Positions 22,780-34,816 are shown, counted from the stretch's first letter. The stretch: 64,000 nucleotides of DNA from Vitellaria paradoxa (GCA_019916065.1 CM034241.1:16049228-16113227), one strand, 5' to 3'. Program-made: numbers and translations. Notes: a model not told the origin generated them from the sequence alone.

Positions 22780-23260
22780 TTCAAAGTCTAACTATCATTG
22801 TGATTTGCAAAATCATCAGACAAGAATTGCGTTAACATTTTCTCATCTTGAGAAACTATTTCCGCCAGCCTTTTTTGATGCCATGGTGCACTTGATCATA
22901 CACTTAGCGAATGAGGCAAAAGATGGTGCGGTAGTTCAGTTTAGGTGGATGTATCTAGTTGAGAGGTACATACAAACCTTAAAGAAATATGCTCATAATT
23001 GAGCTAATCTAGAGGCATCGATAGCTAGGGGCTATTTGATGGAGGAATGCACCAACTTTTGTGCTACATATATAGAAAATATACTGACCAAATTGAATAG
23101 GCCCTTGTGCATTAACGATGGTCCTGATGGTGTGGCACTTTGTTCAATCTCAATGACAATGTATGGGTTTAAACTCATCGATACATATTGTTCAATACAC
23201 TTTCTCTCAACCATTCATTCAGTAAGCCATTACTCTTTACATATTCATTAAGCCATTACT
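22780..23260 (+). pseudogene. CACTA DUF4218 region
   Basis: The frame carries THSHLEKLFPPAFF-type sequence (residues SHLEKLFPPAFFDAMVHLII), HLANEAKDGAVVQFRWMYLV and ERYIQTLKKYAHN, then after a stop IARGYLMEECTNFC. This is the DUF4218 domain that follows Tnp2 in plant CACTA transposases. Function is not established; it is part of the transposase polyprotein in intact copies. Confidence 0.8.
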
Positions 23261-23489
23261 CTTTCACAAACTTACATCTTCCATAGATGTCCTTTCTAAA
23301 TAAACAGGACACACCTTACTGAAATTAAGTAGAGAATGCCTTGGGTAGTCGATCATGACATCTGTAGTGAACATTTCAACTCATTTCACGTGTGGTTTAA
23401 GGAACATGTATGTATTTGGTTAAACCTGTAACTAATTTGCCCGCCAGCCAATATCCTTATTAAACTATGGATTTAAAATAACAAATATT

Positions 23490-24044
23490 TTATAGGTGCA
23501 AAGTCTTCGTAGGACAACAAGTGTTACCCTTAATTATGAAATTATTACTATAACTGATGGGGCATTTACCTCTGCACAATGTTACAAAACCTATGATGTC
23601 AATGGATTTCACTTCCGCATCAAGGAAGTAGATGATAGGAAATCAACCTAGAATTTTGGGGTAGCTTTGAAAGTTAAAACCCCCAGTTTTTCTAGCAAAA
23701 GGGATAATAATCTTCATTTTGGCATTGTGTACTATTATAGCCAATTGACAGACATTGTGGAACTTAGATACAACAATATGCTTAAATTTGTAATGTCCCA
23801 ATGTGATTGGGTTCATACGACACGTGGAATGAAAAAAGATGATTATCATTTTACTTTGGTAACTTTTAACAACTTATTGTATCGAGATGTTCGGATCGTT
23901 AATGAACCCTATATTCTAGCATCACAAGTTAAACAAGTTTACTGTGTTAAGGACATAATAGATCCAGAGTGGTGTGTCGCAGTGAAAATGTCTAGGAAAG
24001 GGGTATTTGAGATTGATTGTGACAACCTTGATGTGGAAGGGTAG
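23490..24044 (+). pseudogene. CACTA DUF4216 region
   Basis: A mostly open stretch has AQCYKTYDVNGFHFRI, a stop at 23648, then FGVALKVKTPSF, YYYSQLTDIVELRYNN and LVTFNNLLYRDVRIVNEPYI, and ends VYCVKDIIDPEWCVAVKMS. This is the C-terminal DUF4216 domain of CACTA transposases. The TAG at 24042 and the acidic tail beyond it mark the end of the transposase gene. 24045-24229 is AT-rich spacer. Confidence 0.8.
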
Positions 24045-24229
24045 TCGCAACAAGTGTTAGATGAAACAACTGTTGTGGCTCATGATGAGGATGCTGGTTA
24101 AGTTAGAGAAGCATTTGAAGGGGATACAGTTGACTTTAATACGTTAGCTAATCTCATATTATATGATGTATCTTTTAAGCCATTACTCAAATAATTTTTA
24201 TATTTGTTTTATATTAATTACTAATATAT

Positions 24230-24627
24230 TTGTGTATTTACGTATTGCACAAAGATAGCAGGATGTAAGGTACGGGAGCATCCAAGTGGCATGGGGGACT
24301 TTTTACGTATGACTCGTGCCCCGACAATGCTAGCTCTAGATAGTAGCACATCATCCGTAGCTCTCCCGACCATACCTATACCTTCCACAATTTTATTGGT
24401 CACACCGGCTTTATCATCTGTCCCATATGCCCCGTTACACATCCTCGCCTCATCCAAGCCTTCTTGACCTCATTCCCTGTACCTGCCTATGCACTAGCCC
24501 CATCACCTATACTGGCCTCTCTAGTTACTGCAGTGGTGCCATTGCTTACACTGACTATGTCTCATACTTCACCAGAATCATCCCAAGCCCCACTGACATC
24601 ATCTCGCACTCATAGAGGATTGCAAGC
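24230..24627 (+). pseudogene. CACTA second gene, Pro/Ser/Thr-rich N-terminal part
   Basis: Reading includes RTRAPTMLALDSSTSSVALP, then short-pitch runs rich in proline, serine and threonine and broken by stops. Such low-complexity sequence commonly precedes the conserved part of the CACTA second gene. E2 inserted at its end: the duplication caagc at 24623-24627 continues at 36545 with cccattgg. Confidence 0.45.
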
Positions 24628-26364
24628 TGACTGCCTCTAAATATTACATCTAGAAAAGCCCCCAAGTATAAGGGCATGCAGTGTAGTTTTACTTGGTGAG
24701 TCCAGGATTGTATTCATAAGAAACTTTGAGATTGAACAGTAGGATTTTCTAAGTTCTTCTATCTACTAGTTTCTTTATAAAAGCAGGAAAAGAAAATTAG
24801 TTTTGACTTTTGAAATGTTTTGATTAAGTAACTAATAATCAAATAAAGTAAATTGCAAAAATTAAACTAAATTAAAATTCAAGAACTTAAATTACTTCTA
24901 TTCTCAAAATTAAATTAAACTTAAACAATGAAAATAATAAAACTATGCATTCAAGATAATTAAAAATCTTAATCCAACCTACAAAGCCAGGTAGATTCCT
25001 TATTCTCTAATCGGATGCATTTTCTTATCTCAATTTACAAATCACGTATAGGAAAAGTAAACTGGAAGATTTCATCGTTAAAATAATTATTCCAAAGCAT
25101 AGTTTAAAATCACGTTTAGGATAAGAAAAACTAGAAAGATATTCAATAAGTTCATTTTTGGTCCAAATCTCTTTTCATTTATTTCAAAATATGAAGAAAA
25201 TTTTAATCAAGTAACATCATCACAGATTTCAACGAAATATGATCGAGGTTACAATTTTTCAAAATATTTTGAAAAGAAAGGAAAAGGAGATTTTGAAAAA
25301 TGAACCCTAGCATACAAGTTTTACCTTGCATACGAGAATCCAATCACATCCGATCATCAAATAAGGATCCACCCATCATTGATGGGCTGAATCAGGAATA
25401 AAAATGTAACCTAGCATGGAGGAAATAGTAAAATAGCAAATTAAAAGATAATATTAAAAGAAAATAAATTTCATTGAATAAAACAAAACATATACCGTTC
25501 TTCACAATGAATTAAACTTGAATCCAAAATCAATCAATCCAAAACTCTCCAAAAACTAGAATAAAAACCATCTATTGCATTCTATTATTCTGGAAAATAA
25601 AAATAATGAAGAACGCTGAAAGAACAACAATATATAAAGTCTAAACCTAAACCTTAACTTAATTTCACATGCATGCTGCCTCCTAAGGCTCGGACCACTC
25701 AAATGGGTGTCCGGACCACATATTCAATCTTTGGTTCAAGCATGAAAGTTGTAGCCCTTTGAGTCTTCTTTCTAACCCAAAAAGAATCACATCAATCAGA
25801 GTTATAAGTGAAAGATACGGCCAAAATACTGATAGGGTGTCGTGCTGAATCATCTAAAAAATTTCAAATTGTATAACTTTGTAAGCTGATTTTAGGGGTA
25901 GATGGAGACTTCTTTTGGACTTGGACTCTTCATGAAAGTTGTAGCTAAGAATGTGTACTTGATTTTGGACTTTTAAATCACCTCAATTGGACCTCGGAGG
26001 CTTAAGATATGCCCCAAATCCTACGGTGATTAGGATTTGTCCAGCTTTCTAATCCTAAATTTAAAGCAATCTTTTAAGGTCCAAACGAACTTGAATTTCA
26101 TCCCATAATAGCTTTTTGAAAAACTTGAGATGTCCACTACAACTTTGTTGAAGACACTTTTAATTTTTGGAGCTCTTTCTATGTCAAAATTGTGCATCTA
26201 TCTTGTTCCAGTAAGCTATTTTGGTGTATTTTCTAGTAAAACCTGCGTAAATGAACAAAGTAACATAAACAAACAAATTAAACAAAAATAAACATATTAA
26301 AACATAAATTATTAGAATTAGCATAAAAATCAAGGTTTATGATTACACTTTTCAAGTGTAATCA
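24628..26364 (-). repeat. E2 3' LTR (1737 bp)
   Basis: Minus-strand reading starts TGATTACACTTGAAAAGTG and ends AATATTTAGAGGCAGTCA. The first 25 bp are a perfect inverted repeat with 11-bp arms and a GAA loop. The adjacent internal sequence GTTGGGGGGTG is a good polypurine tract. A bulged stem with GGACCAC and GTGTCC lies at 25690-25715. Confidence 0.92.
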
Positions 26365-26439
26365 CACCCCCCAACTTTTTTTTTTTTTTGAAAGGTAAAT
26401 GAATTATATATTAATATAAAATGTTGAATACAAGTACTC

Positions 26440-26453
26440 AGGGGCATACCCCT
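26440..26453 (-). promoter_or_regulatory. LINE-B 3' UTR hairpin
   Basis: AGGGGTATGCCCCT on the minus strand, 50 nt from the poly(A), identical to the LINE-A hairpin. Confidence 0.6.
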
Positions 26454-26535
26454 GGCCCAAAGACATCAAACAATCCCTCATAAAGTAATCAATTGGAAAG
26501 TAAGGGAAACAAAAATACATCAATCGGTCATCAAA

Positions 26536-29308
26536 CTAAGTTTTAAGTACAGAGGATGGAAGAGACCATTCACGCACCAAGTGCTTATTAACATCAGTCT
26601 TTGGAAAAGACCTACAAGATAAGATACGAGCCCGAATCACCATTTCCACTTGCCTCATCAACGTAAGTGCATCCGTATTGGATTGCTGAAATAACCTTGA
26701 GTTCCGTTCTTGCCATATGAAGTAAATCAAGGAAGATAGACCCAATCTTCCCAACAAATGCAGTAAAGAGTCCCCAGAAAGATGCCCAATACACCATTGA
26801 AGAATATCATCCCAAGTAGCAGCATGACATTGAAGCCCTAATTTCCTTAACAACTGATGCCATAATCTCGCAGTATACATGCATTGAAAGAACAAGTGAG
26901 AGTGGCTTTCCATAAAATCACCACATAAAATACAGGAGGAAGTATGACCAATCCCAATAGCTAAAAGCCTATCACGGGTTGACAATTTATGGTACGTTGC
27001 CAACCACAGGATGAAGGAATACCGGGGTATATGGTGCTTAAACCAAACTATGGAGTACCAGTCTACCTTATCATGATGAAACCGAATTACCTCCCAAGCA
27101 GATCGGATTGAGAACTTCTTATAAGCAGATTTCCAAATGAGCTTGTCTTTAATAGAACACCTTGGCTGGGGTAGAAGAATAGCAGCCTCTTTAAGCATAA
27201 TAAGATCATGAGAATTAACTCCTGGCCAACTCCATTCTCCATTAGAAATAATGTCAGACACCTTGGCAAATTTGGATAGACCAGAATCATAGATAACTCG
27301 GGCAGATAAGGAAGAACAAATAGCACCATTAGGCATCCAAGGATCAAACCACAAATACACTGCACGGCCATTTCCAATCTCATAAGACAAATGAGGCTTA
27401 ATAAGGGAACGAAGTTGAAGGATCTTTCGCCAAGACCAAGAACAGTCCCACGGGATTTTAGCAATCCAAAACTGACTTTTCCCTAAGAGATTAACATGCA
27501 CCCAATCGGCCCATAAAGAATTAGAGGAAGGATCACACAAGTGCCAAATATACCTGGAAATAGAAGCCCTGTTCCAATCCTTGATTTTCTTTATACCTAA
27601 GCCACCCTCCTCCTTAGGACGAGTTACCACATCCCATGCCACTTTAGCCCCTGTAGTAGCTAGAGAAGTACCCTTCCAAAGGAATGATCTCAATTTGGCT
27701 TCAATGCTCTTACAAACTTTAGCAGGTAGGATGAACTGGAAGCTCCAAAAAGATTGAATACTAAATAGGACTGACTGAATGAGTTGTAGTCTCCCCGCAA
27801 AAGAGAGAAACTTGTTAGTCCATAGCTTCAACTTCTGTAAAATACGACTTTCCAAGGCAACACAATCTGCGGCTTTGAGCTTTGAAGTAATTAATGGAAC
27901 TCCCAAATATTTTATTGGGAGAGTACCCCATCTAAACCCCATGAGATTTGCAATGTTGTCCCGAAGTGCATCATCCAACCCAGCAGCAAAAATGTCACTT
28001 TTATTCAAATTGGGAGTTAATCCCGAAAAGGAGGAAAAGACATTCAAAGCATCTTTTAATATGCCCACCGAATCCACATCACCATGACAAAATAACATGA
28101 GATCATCAGCAAAACAAAGATGAGTTAAACATGTTTTCTTACATCTCCAATGATACTGGAACTCATTTGAAGAGGCAATTTTCTTATGCAAAATCCGAGA
28201 GAGTATTTCCATGCATATAACAAAGAGATAAGGGGATAAAGGGTCACCTTGTCTAATCCCCTTTTTCCCTTGAAAGTAACCATTAAGTTCACCATTAATA
28301 CTTACAGAAAACATGGGAGTGGTGACACAAGCTTTGATCCATCCAACCAGTTTACTTGGGAATCCAAGTAAATCCATTGCATCCCATAGAAAGTCCCAAC
28401 GAACTGAGTCAAAAGCCTTCATGATATCAACCTTGAAAGCACAACGTGGTGGTCCTTTGTTCCGATGATAGCCTCTCATCAATTCTTGTGCCAGGAGAAT
28501 GTTATCAGAAATGCAACGACCAGGAACAAAAGCAGCTTGAGATTGATTAATGATGAAAGGCAGCACCTTTTTTACCCTCTCAGCTATTATCTTGGTAATA
28601 CACTTGTAAATTGTATTACAACAAGATATAGGACGAAAATCCTTAACCATAGATGGGTTAGGAATCTTGGGAACTAAAGCAACAACAGTAGCATTAGCTT
28701 CCCGAAGCAAAGAACCAGATGAAAAAAACTCTTTAATAGCACAAATGACATCAGCACCTACAATACTCCATGCTCGTTGAAAGAAACATGCATTAAAGCC
28801 ATCAGGACCTGGAGCCTTATTGGGATGTAAGCTAAAAAAGACATTCCGAATCTCTTCATCTAAAACTGGTGCATCTAGGATAGCTTTGTAAGAATCATCC
28901 ACTGAAGAATCAATAAAGTGTTGCAAAGAGGCTTTACCCGGATAAGGCAAGCTAGAAGGAGAGCCCAGTAAGCCATGGTAAAATCCAACCACCTCAGCTT
29001 TAACTTCATTAATATCCTGAAGAAGAGTTCCATCCTCTTTGCGAATACATACCAGTTTGTTGACATTGTTACGATGCTTAATGGAATTAAAGAAAAATGA
29101 AGAATTTTTGTCACCCTCATTAAGCCATTGGACTCTGCTTTTCTGCTTAGCTTGACTTTCCTCCACCTTAGAAGCATTCTTAAGACGGGTCAAACAGTCC
29201 ATTTCTTGTGCCAAAATCACATCATTTACACCGAATTGATCAATATGCTTTTGATAAGAAGACAATTCATCCCTTAAATCTTGAAAGGAAAAGAGCTGGT
29301 CTTTACGC
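26536..29308 (-). CDS. LINE-B ORF2 C-terminal part: reverse transcriptase plus zf-RVT, open
   Basis: About 924 codons without a stop. An apparent first codon at 29311-29313 lies in flanking DNA and is not a real start; the true protein would begin upstream of the truncation with the endonuclease. RT spans about residues 205-480: FRPISCCN (226-233), the Asp-containing DIMKAFDSV (296-304), RQGDPLSPYLF (354-364) and catalytic FADD (401-404). A zf-RVT region near residues 740-830 has CILCGDFMESHSHLFFQC. It ends at a stop at 26536-26538. This is the best preserved coding sequence in the window and a reference for the breaks in LINE-A. It cannot work alone because the endonuclease is absent. Confidence 0.93.
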
Positions 29309-29323
29309 CACACCCCCCAACTT

Positions 29324-31621
29324 ACTTATTTCTAGTCCCTAGCAATGAAAAGAATTCAAATCTTCAGACTAAAGGGCATAAACTAAGCATTCTCAACTTA
29401 TTCAAAAAACAAAGACAAGTAAAGATTCAAATACAAAGGGAGGTCCATTTTCATAGGAGACACACGACCACACTTAGCGCTTGAGGCAACCCCTTTAACC
29501 CCCTAGGTTCCCCCTAGTGGATGAGTAAGGTCTCGTGAGGGTTTGTAGTGATGCTACCCACAAACATTTATGGTATGGTCTCAAGGTGTCAAAAGGTGAT
29601 TAAGATAAAAAATAAATCAAGCTCAAACCTAACAAGTCACAAAACCCAAATATCATGTGTAATTCCCAAGTGCTAAGCATAAATGCATGGACTATCAAAG
29701 TAGAAAGTGCATGTGTGCAAAATTGTTTCATTCATTCAACAAGGTTGCAAAAGCATAAATGGAACTAGGTTTTGACTTCAAATACTCACAAGGTACCACT
29801 CATAGAAAGAAAATCACTCTTCAAGGGTTCACACATACCTATTAGCATATCCTAGTTGCACATAACCCCACAAATAAGTAAGTGAATTGGATTGAAGTTC
29901 AAAGTGGACAACTCATAACCATATTCCAATGCATGTGCAAGAGATCAAGTCATAACTTACACAAGACCACTACATGCACAATAAAAGAGTTGCTTGCATA
30001 GAATCCACTAGGTCTTTTTTTTTTTGGGTCGTAACTTGGCTACGGGTAATGGTTAACAATAGAAGCTATGGAAATCAAAGCACATATCTTAGGATAAAAA
30101 TGCTCAAGTGCACACAAGTCCCAAAATACCCATTTCCTTTCCAAAACCCAACAAGAACTACAACAAGAAGCTTATTCACAAACTTACAAACTACTCATGA
30201 AACATTCTCAATAATTACAATATAATGCACAAGTCCCATAATAATATAACCTAGAAAGAATGAGAAAAAAAAATTTCTTCTTTCTTTTTTCTTTTTTTTT
30301 TCTTTTTTTCTTCTTTTTTTTTCATTTTTTTTTTGAAATTTTGAAATATACATCAGCTGAATTCTCCATCCAACATTTCCTTTGAATACGCTCTCAAAAG
30401 TTTCCATTCCCAACCCTCATTTGCACATTGACATTGAGGCACTTTTACAACCTAAGATATGTGAGGGTAAGGCTTAAAATATGTAAATGGGCTTAAGGGA
30501 TAATATGCGAGGTGAGAATCAAGAAAAAATATAAAAATAAAAATCAAAAACATAATAAAAGGTTTCAAGTTGGTTCCTAGGGCAATTTCATATTAAGGAA
30601 GGATTAAGAAGACCAAAAATAGCAAAGAGGGTCTAGCATCATGTTCAAAGCTTGCAACAACTCATAATGTGCCAATTGAAACTCATACAAGTGTGTGCGA
30701 TGCAATTGGTGCATTGAAAATTAAAGCAAAGAGCAAAAGAGCTGTGATTATGTGCAAACCCTCAAGAAAAGAATAATAGGCTTAAAAGCTCACCATTAAG
30801 GGGTATAAGTCTCCACCTAGTCCAAGAATGCTCAATTAACCAATGTTAAACAAAATCTACTCCTAAGCACATAAGCTCTTCTCTATGATAGTCAAAAATG
30901 CACAAGGTCATTATACACTCAACTTGAACTAAGTTTCCTATTAAAGCTTGAACAAAACTCATTCATCACTCTCACACTCAATTCCACTATCAACCAAACC
31001 AAAAAGTGCTAACATGCAAGTACAAATGTGCTAAATTCATGTATTCAAGCTTAAAGATACTCAAAAATTTTTAAATTTTGCAATTTTAGCACAAAAGGTC
31101 ATCATGCGAACCCTACCCCCCCAACTTAAAATTCACATTGTCCTCAATGTGAGAACCATAAAGCGTATACAAGTCCATAGTGTGCAATAGTGAGCATGAT
31201 GATGAGCATGAAGTAATAGCCACAAAAGGCACAAATAAGAACATAGCACAAATTAAACCAAGCATGCACCAATTATTCAAGCCCTTTAAGGCCTACCCCC
31301 GACCTAGATTCTACAACACTCCTAACAATAACAATCATAAATATGAAGTACCAATTTGGAAGTGTAAAATTAAATAAAAAGAGATAGGAAGGATATTACC
31401 TCAAGGCTTTCTTATTTGAAGAAAATAAAAGAACTCAAGCAATTTATTCTTTTGAATCAAATTGTACTAAAAGAAAAATAAAACTTCTAGGAGAGAAAAT
31501 GTTAGAATAAACAAATAAAAGTAAAATAGAAGAAAAATAAATTTAATCTAGGCAGAAAGAAAACAAAAATAAATAAATAAAATCTAATCTACTAATATAC
31601 AAGGGTTAATGCAAAAATATA
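29324..31621. other. E2 non-coding internal region
   Basis: No coding region. It is rich in A and C on the plus strand, with long T-rich runs at 30017-30027 and 30280-30345. At 31116-31152 the minus strand reads CATTGAGGACAATGTGAA followed by AAGTTGGGGGG, a motif I associate with the region downstream of coding sequence in plant gypsy elements. A second TTGGGGGG tract is at 29311-29321. The lysine-rich frame at 30195-30413 is a by-product of the T-runs. Confidence 0.6.
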
Positions 31622-32377
31622 CTATCCAACTCCTAATCTTTCCCAAGCCTCACCAAACGGCTTTAGGAATGAAATATTCTCCTTTGGTCCAAGAGATACC
31701 AACAATGAGCGTGCTCCTAGTGTAGAGATCATTGGAGAATGCATGGCCTTGTGGGGGTCTTTGAATCCCAAATATGGCCCAAAGTTGTTTGCATATGTGA
31801 ACATGGAATGTGGTTTTGTGTTCTTTAGTATCCCCTCGACACCTAAGAAGTCAATGCAAACTACCCTTTTGGTCTCCACCACTTCCCTACTTATATGGTT
31901 AGTCTTGGTCAAAACATGTTCAGTTCTCTCAATAGGACTCTCAGTTGGGGTTAGGGCAAAAGAGGAGAGTTGTGCTCCACTCTCATTCTCAGGCCTGTGT
32001 ATCGAACTCTCTAAGGATGATAAAGAAAATTTACTCTCATGAGAGTCCTGTGGGACTAAAGTAGGAACCCAACCATAATTAGAATCATACCTCCACTTAA
32101 ATGTAGGGGTCTCAACAAGTAAGTCATCAAGTGTACTAGTCCCAATAGAAAAAGATATATCAGTTGTGGTCTCAGTGGGCAGTGTGGTAGAACATGATGA
32201 AACCAAAATGACTGGCTCAATAGTGTGGTCCCCTAAACCTATAGCATTAAAGCTCTCAGAATAAGTATTAGGATTTTCCAAGGCCACCTGAGTTGTTAGG
32301 GTGTAATAAGCCTCAAGCTCGGTGGTGGTGTTGGTTGGCATGTCCTCTAGACTCTCAACAAATGAAGTCTTGTGCAT
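31622..32377 (-). CDS. E2 251-codon ORF, unknown function
   Basis: An open frame on the element sense strand starting MHKTSFVESLEDMPTNTTTE and ending EAWERLGVG. It is rich in Ser, Thr and Glu, with no membrane segment and no motif I recognise. It appears to continue, through stops, the frame of the gag remnant to its right (32380-33050). It may therefore be the C-terminal extension of a long gag-related protein rather than a separate gene. Its openness in an otherwise decayed element is notable but could be chance. Confidence 0.45.
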   Translation of the reverse strand: MHKTSFVESLEDMPTNTTTELEAYYTLTTQVALENPNTYSESFNAIGLGDHTIEPVILVSSCSTTLPTETTTDISFSIGTSTLDDLLVETPTFKWRYDSNYGWVPTLVPQDSHESKFSLSSLESSIHRPENESGAQLSSFALTPTESPIERTEHVLTKTNHISREVVETKRVVCIDFLGVEGILKNTKPHSMFTYANNFGPYLGFKDPHKAMHSPMISTLGARSLLVSLGPKENISFLKPFGEAWERLGVG

Positions 32378-33286
32378 GTTAGAGTCTAGTGGGAACGAGT
32401 CAAAGGTCTCATTCCCTTCATTGTCCCAACTATTATTAGAACAGTCGCTCCACTCAAAGTTTAAGGTTTTTGAATTAGGATTTTTTCATGCAAGTAACAA
32501 GAAGGCCCTAGATTCAGTAATTTCAGTTTTAGTGAGTGGACGGACATAAGGACATATTGTGGACTCAAACAATGTATCATCTAATGTAGAATCAATGTGT
32601 GTGTAAGTTTCATGTGCACTAGAATCGACTTTTAAGTTAATTTCTTCCCTATGTTGAGTTTGCTCACAGAATGACTAAACTTGTGCATTATTAGATTCAA
32701 AAAGCCAATAGGGCTTCTCAGACTGGCCCTCGGTGAGTAGAGTGGGATTGGGATATGTAATATCCAAGTAATTGGGCTTCACACCTACTCTACTTTCTAA
32801 GGATGGATCATCAGGATCAAGTGAAGTAGGAGCATGCTAGAAAGAGTCAGTGTGGCTATCAAGTGAATGAGGTTCAAAACTAGGTTCAAGTTCTTCCTGT
32901 GGCTTGGTGTGTTCATAAACAATTTCAAGGAATGACTATGCCTCTTTTGGGGTAAAGTCAAGAAACTCCCTACCCATGCTTTTATCAAACGCTTGGTGCA
33001 ACTCACAAGGTAGAGCATTGTAGAATATGCCTACAATGTACCCTAATTCTAGTCCATGATTAAGGAAATTTTTTGAAAGGTTTTTAAATCTCTCCTAGCA
33101 TTTATAAAGTACTTCACCCTTCTTGAAACAGAAATTTCTAATTTGAAAGTAGAAGGTGAAGTTTTGAAAACTGGGTAGAAAAGTCGCAATAAAACCATTT
33201 CGTAACTCTTCGCAAATATTAATGTACCAAGTAGCAGCACGATAGCAATCATCAGCCATTCTGCATAATGATAACGGGAAAAAATT

Positions 33287-34466
33287 TGCATGGGAAGAAG
33301 TTTGCTTGCCAAAGAAAGAAGGAGGACTAGGTATCCGAAGAATACATGAATGGAACAAGACATCAATGATGAAACATATATGGGCATTGTGCTCCAATAG
33401 TCAATCCCTATGGGTAAAGTGGTGTAAGTCCAATCTTATAAAAGGAAGATGCTTTTGGGAAATCAAAACCCCATCCGATTGTTCATGGAATTGGAGGAAA
33501 ATTCTCAAGCTCCGGGGTGAGGCAAGTAAAATTTCCAAGTACAAAGTAGGCAATGGAAATTCCATCTCTCTTTGGTATTCAAGTTGGCACCCAAAAGGCC
33601 CCCTTATCCCTAAATATGGACCAAGAATAGCTTATGACACCGGTTTGCCAAGAAATGCTAAGGTATCAAGGGTGATTGAAGATGAACAATGGAAATGGCC
33701 CTTTCCAAACACATGGGAGCTCCGTGAGGTCATACTTGACAATCCAATGGACTATTCACCTAACCAAGCTATGGATGATGAATTTATATAGATAGTCTCA
33801 AGAACAAGAAAGTACAATGCAGCAGCCACATGGGAATCCATTCAGCAACATGCTAATAAGGTACCTTGGCACAACCTTTTATGGTTTCCTAACCATATAC
33901 CGCGGCATAGCTTCATCTCATGGCTTGCCATCAAAGGAAAGCTCACTACTAAAGATAAATTAGTAGCTTGGGGAATGAATGTCCAACCTTTATGTGTATT
34001 ATGTGGGCAATGCAATGAAATAATTGATCATCTATTCTACCAATGCCCCCTCTCAACCGAAGTGAGAGGCTCAATCTTGCAAAGATGTGGTATCTCAAGA
34101 CAAGTTCAGCCGCGGAAGGAAGAAGTGACATGGGCCGCAGGGAAGTTTAGTGGAAATGCATTGCACCAAAAGATTTGTAAGCTTGCTTGGTGCGCTATGA
34201 TCTATCACATATGGAAGGGAAGGAATGCTAAGATCTTTAATGATACTACTCCATCGGCTTCACAGATTATTAAGGAGATTGTCTATGATGTCAAGGTTAG
34301 ATGTTCTCAAAACATTGATAAGAATGCTTCCAACATAAATGTAGACCTTTGTAGCAAATGGGGAATCTCATAGATATTGTAAAAACGGGGGTATGCCCCC
34401 AAGAAGTTGTAAATACTTTTTTCTCCCATTAATCCAAACTATACTCACTTAACTATCAAAAAAAAA
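33287..34466 (+). mobile_element. LINE-C: 5'-truncated LINE fragment in E2 gag
   Basis: 1.18 kb from the end of ORF2 to a poly(A) at 34458-34467. It has a 16-bp target duplication ATAACGGGAAAAAATT at 33271-33286 and ATAATGGGAAAAAATT at 34467-34482; the single difference is a CpG to TpG change. The hairpin GGGGGTATGCCCCC is at 34387-34400, 57 nt from the tail. It is inserted opposite to the E2 sense strand and is a different subfamily from LINE-A and LINE-B by its ORF2 sequence. Confidence 0.93.
33306..34373 (+). pseudogene. LINE-C ORF2 C-terminal fragment
   Basis: Begins in the post-RT region (KKEGGLGIRRIHEWNKTSM), passes a stop at 33789, then WHNLLWFPNHIPRHSFISWL and the zf-RVT cysteines CVLCGQCNEIIDHLFYQC. 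It ends CSKWGIS with TAG at 34371. It is homologous to the last third of LINE-B ORF2. Confidence 0.88.
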
Positions 34467-34793
34467 ATAATGGGAAAAAATTATACTTAAAAGTGTCATC
34501 CATGTAACCATTCGTGCAATAGAAACAAATTGACTCAAAATGTTCTAAATGAACTCTAGGGTCCTTATATTGAAGTCCATAAAATTTAAGTAGCATAGAA
34601 AAGGTTTGTAGGCAAAAATCAATTTCATAAATGCTGCCTAAATAACTAATGAGTGGGTGGGTGGTATCTGGTGAACTAGAATTATAAAAAAAATAATCCA
34701 TGTTCATTAATTTTTGTTCTTTTTTTTTTTTTTTTTGTGAAAACAGTAGAAAAGTAACCTAAAACTGCCCTAAATCAATCAAACTACAAAAGT

Positions 34794-34810
34794 TCCCAGT
34801 AATGGCACCA
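34794..34810 (-). promoter_or_regulatory. E2 primer binding site, decayed tRNA-Asp type
   Basis: The plus strand reads about TCCCAGTAATGGCACCA beside the LTR end at 34817. Compared with the tRNA-Asp end, the differences are mainly C/T and G/A transitions. Position and residual match support a tRNA-Asp primer as in E1; the exact boundaries are uncertain by a base or two. Confidence 0.65.
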
Positions 34811-34816
34811 AAAACT

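Larger units (their letters stand above)
26378..29308 (-). mobile_element. LINE-B: 5'-truncated L1-type LINE in the E2 polypurine tract
   Basis: The poly(A) tail appears as T at 26376-26389, followed by GAAAGGTAAAT, the same tail junction as LINE-A and LINE-D. A perfect 15-bp target duplication CACACCCCCCAACTT lies at 26363-26377 and 29309-29323. The target is the E2 polypurine tract next to the 3' LTR. About 2.93 kb remain; ORF1 and the endonuclease are missing, but the rest of ORF2 is intact. Confidence 0.95.
32400..34707 (-). pseudogene. E2 gag-like protein, split by LINE-C
   Basis: Starts at the ATG at 34707 (MNMDYFFYNSSSPDTTH). Gag motifs are YKDPRVHLEHFESICF, FFPLSLCRMADD, EVLYKCWERFKNLSKNFLNH and GIFYNALPCELHQAFDKS, matching the order in plant gypsy gag. 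LINE-C (33287-34466) sits between FKYN and FFPLSLC. After 33050 the frame contains stops and runs into Ser/Thr-rich sequence. No zinc knuckle is visible. Confidence 0.75.

Noticed and set aside
28465..29177. Several open frames on both strands within LINE-B
   Set aside because: They overlap the long ORF2 in other frames and have no domain; shadows of the real gene.
30195..30413. Lysine-rich minus-strand ORF
   Set aside because: It is made by T-rich homopolymer runs in E2 non-coding DNA.
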